This document shows positions 28,255-31,225 of a stretch of 31,225 nucleotides of DNA, in pieces. The stretch is from Schoenoplectus triqueter. Its lineage: Eukaryota > Streptophyta > Magnoliopsida > Poales > Cyperaceae. The translations under genes and the position numbers were made by a program. The notes below the pieces were generated by a model. That model was not told the origin of the DNA. It saw nothing but the letters and a program-made list of their open reading frames with translations, and did no database searches. The first letter of the stretch is position 1, and every line of letters begins with the position of its first letter. Location: the NCBI GenBank assembly GCA_964058805.1, contig CAXKVV010000424.1, positions 1 through 31,225 of the forward strand, given 5' to 3'.

Positions 28255-28337
28255 TATATATGAGTGTTAATATGGATACTCCTTAGCAATGACTGTCAAT
28301 CGTTGTTATGAAGTATTTATATTAACACTCATATATA
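28255..28337. repeat. Short inverted repeat (hairpin of about 28-bp arms)
   Basis: TATATATGAGTGTTAATATG near 28255 pairs with ATATTAACACTCATATATAT near 28319. The few mismatches in the arms are mostly G:U-compatible in RNA. The loop is about 27 nt. It could be a tiny MITE remnant or a precursor-like hairpin; no target duplication was found. Confidence 0.6.
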
Positions 28338-29464
28338 TCTTACACATAAAATTAAAAGTATTATCTATATTTTTGCGTTCCGCAATCATCACAGTCGCGT
28401 CAAATCATTAAAATCATAATTATTTTTATAACTGTGAACTTTCAGTCCCTTAGGCTAAGTAAACGAAAAATCATCCGCTAATAAAAAGTACTATAGAATC
28501 TTTCAATCTCACTTTATATAGGTATAACAAAGTATATTTAAAATCAAACTCAACTAGACATGAGTCTAAATAGGGGAACAAGTGAGAATTGTGTAGCTAT
28601 TCAAATCAACAATTTGGAAGAGAAAGAAATTAGTATATATAGTTGTGCAGCAAAATAGACATTAAAACGACTTTATCGTTGAATGGTTAGTCAATGCTAA
28701 TCCTAACGAGGTTAATTATTGCAAGAAATGTGATACCCATTACAATGAATATAAGAGAGATTTATTTTCAGAGCTTTTCTGATAAAATTTATACATAAAT
28801 GATTTATTCTGTTACAACGGTTATAGAAATATATTATAATAATAGTAGTATGAATTTCAATCAAGTTTATCTGGGTTCATCCATTGCGACGGTTATGGAT
28901 TACGTTGCAACGGTTAGAATTCTATTTTCTTTATTTTGATTTCAAAACTACTTTTGTTATATTTATTTATTATAAATCTAATTTAATCTAACTTAATTCT
29001 TCAGATCTTCATGCAGTATGGTCCAGATTCATTATTGTTCTCTTAAAGATTAATATCATGTATTTAGCATACTCAAAGAAAATAAATTAAATTTATTTAT
29101 AATTATTTTGCAAATCGATAAATATAAAATTGAGAATTATTTACAATAACAATCTCCTCATTTTGATGATTTGCAAAATAACCACATAAATATATAATTA
29201 AAATTTGAGAATGCATGATCCCTTATGAATTTCTCAAAAATAACATTGTGCCAAATATTTTTCCTCTATTGGTTTGAAAATCGGAGAAAGGAAAAGAAAT
29301 ATTAGTAAAGCCCCCCCCCCCCCATAAAATATACATTCTCACGCTCAATCAAATAAAATTATAATTAAAGAATATCAATTCAAATAATATTGCATAATAT
29401 AACATAGAGAACCTAAAAACAATATCACATGTAAGCATTATACTCAACATTAATTAAACTCTTC

Positions 29465-29498
<34 letters not shown>

Positions 29499-30316
29499 CT
29501 AATAGAAATATGGTGATATTCAAACAATCATTTACATCTTTGGCTTAGAAACTCAAATAAATTGTGTGTTATTATTTTTCTTCCTAATTTGACATTCAAA
29601 GAAAATATGATCTAATTTGTAATAATAGTTACACAATGCATTTGATGATTTTGTACCACTATTTTTAATCAAGTGAGAATGATAGTGATTTTTTAATCCT
29701 TAAGCTTGTTTATTTGCATTTGCGTTTGTTTTATGAACATACTAGGGAACATCTCTTTGTAACTCATTTATTTAATTTTAATTTCATGACACAACTTGAT
29801 CTTTCAATCATAAAATCAATCATATGAATCTCTAAAATAAATTTGATTTGATTATTGAGGATTAAATATATTCCTATTTTCATGATGGTATTTATTTTTT
29901 TTCATTTCTTCTATTCAAATATTTTATTAATATGCATGATTGTGTTTTTTCTATTATCATTTGTATTTTTCATGTTATCATTTTTATTTATTTTTATTTT
30001 TTGAGACTGCTCCCCTTTATGTTTGAGGCTTCAGGTGTCATTGGATATCAAAGGAGATGAAAACTCTTTGAATCCAAGACCCATTTTATCATGAGACTTT
30101 TGATCTATATATAATTTTGAGAGATCCAATATAGTATCAGTAATATTCTAGAAATTAAAAGTATGTTTATTTACCATGTACTATTTTGCAATTATAATTA
30201 ATTTGAGGTCTAAATTGTAAAAGTCAAATAAAAAATAAATAAATAAAAGAGGAGCCACGTTACCTTACCTGGTGAATTGATCAAATCAATTGAGTCACTC
30301 TCGGATAATACCAGGA
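28338..30316. other. AT-rich intergenic DNA, no gene supported
   Basis: Contains a run of 13 C (29311-29323) and a short (AT)n (29469-29497). No gene, RNA or complete transposon recognised. Confidence 0.45.
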
Positions 30317-30317
30317 A

Positions 30318-30385
<68 letters not shown>
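30318..30385. repeat. (AAT)n microsatellite, about 22 units
   Basis: A near-perfect trinucleotide run. Its minus strand reads as poly-Ile, which explains the open frame at 30210-30422. Confidence 0.95.
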
Positions 30386-30387
<2 letters not shown>

Positions 30388-31225
30388 TACGTTGCTTGCT
30401 TAGTTGTTAACACGTGGCTCATACATACACAAGCTTAAATCCTCCTGTCCTTACTATGATATGAGAGAAGATAACAAACAAACAAAAAAAGAGGAAAGAA
30501 AAATTGACGGAGAGAAACAGAGAGAGAATAGAAAATGAAAGTTGGTGTTTGATGCAGATGGATTTCTCTGATAATAAGAAGAATCGATTCAACTTATCAA
30601 TTTCTAACTATAGGCATCGTCGTCAATGTGTGAGAATCAATATATTTTTATAAAAGTTATGGGACTTCTCTATAATTTGTACTTAAATAATATTCATTAA
30701 TTAAATTCTTAACTTGACTTGAATTCAGTTGATATAGATTGATTGACCTTTGACTTGATATATGGACAGGTGATCTGAACTATCTGAATGGATATGTAAT
30801 ATGAAATATGGATTGAACTGTCTGAATTGATTGCATGTTGATAATTGAAACTGGTCAAATTATACTGAACATGTCAATCCTTTCGAACTTTGAAAGGGAG
30901 AGTCCACAAAACTTGAAGGGTTGTGAGTGAAAGATGGTTTTGCAGAGTCTCGCTTACTAGTGGATTTATGGGATATCTCTCACTTATCACGGTGGGCACG
31001 GTGTGTGATATTCATGTGTTTATGCATAATTACTTAAAATATACGCTTTAATAAATAAAAATAAATTATTATTATTTGAATGCTTTGAATGTAACTCTAT
31101 AACAGTAATACTATTATAGAGAAGTTGCGTCGTTAAATAACCGGTCATTTAGCTTTATAGCTGACTCTGTTTTGTCTCTTTGTTATTTTTCTTATTTGTT
31201 GGCGACACAGGTTGCGGGCCGTCGG
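30386..31225. other. AT-rich DNA to the window end, no gene supported
   Basis: A purine-rich stretch (30460-30540) resembles a 5' leader, but no convincing coding frame follows before the window ends. Confidence 0.4.

Noticed and set aside
30252..30420. GAGCCACGTTA / TAACACGTGGCTC inverted repeat around the (AAT)n tract as a MITE
   Set aside because: Arms are only about 11 bp with a 2-bp offset, and no target duplication is present outside them.
30210..30422. Poly-Ile frame
   Set aside because: Translation of the (AAT)n microsatellite.

Overview
The window looks like nuclear DNA of a eudicot plant. It is AT-rich, has GT-AG introns, carries plant-only families (WRKY C-terminus, DUF1644 protein, CPR5, P-class PPR, RWP-RK) and is crowded with plant-type transposons. 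I cannot name the species. No bacterial operon, CRISPR array, rRNA or tRNA gene was seen.

Layout. 1-288 is the last coding stretch of a gene that starts upstream, probably a WRKY group IIb factor (+). 289-4960 is AT-rich intergenic DNA with a microsatellite, a possible plant-mobile-domain fragment and a small insertion inside a tandem duplication. 4993-6761 (+) is a broken RKD-like RWP-RK gene with transposons in two of its exons. 7586-8410 is an 825-bp hAT-like element made largely of GGGTACGGGT arrays. 9780-12530 (+) is an intact DUF1644 zinc-finger gene with a TATA box and a likely 5' UTR intron. 13093-21387 (-) is a CPR5 homologue of five exons, convergent with the DUF1644 gene. Its third intron holds a 5.2-kb decayed Ty1/Copia retrotransposon (14762-19969) and its fourth intron a 178-bp hAT MITE. 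Its last exon has an in-frame TAG where the CPR5 family has a Trp. 21843-23062 is a candidate 1.2-kb element. 25239-26606 (-) is an intact PPR gene with a 158-bp MITE inserted at its stop codon. 26908-27316 is another hAT-like element. 27317-31225 is AT-rich DNA with no gene I can support.

Main message. I found no wholly new system. The striking pattern is a cluster of small non-autonomous DNA transposons whose target-site duplications can be read directly. The duplications are perfect at 13775-13952, 25079-25236, 7586-8410 and 21843-23062, and near-perfect at 5011-5287, 6111-6433 and 26908-27316. Several sit in or next to genes: two in the RWP-RK gene, one in a CPR5 intron, one at the PPR stop codon. 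CPR5 homologues act at the nuclear pore in immunity and cell-cycle control, so the nonsense codon and the large intronic retrotransposon make this copy worth testing for function. Family assignments rest on recalled motif patterns, not on database searches.
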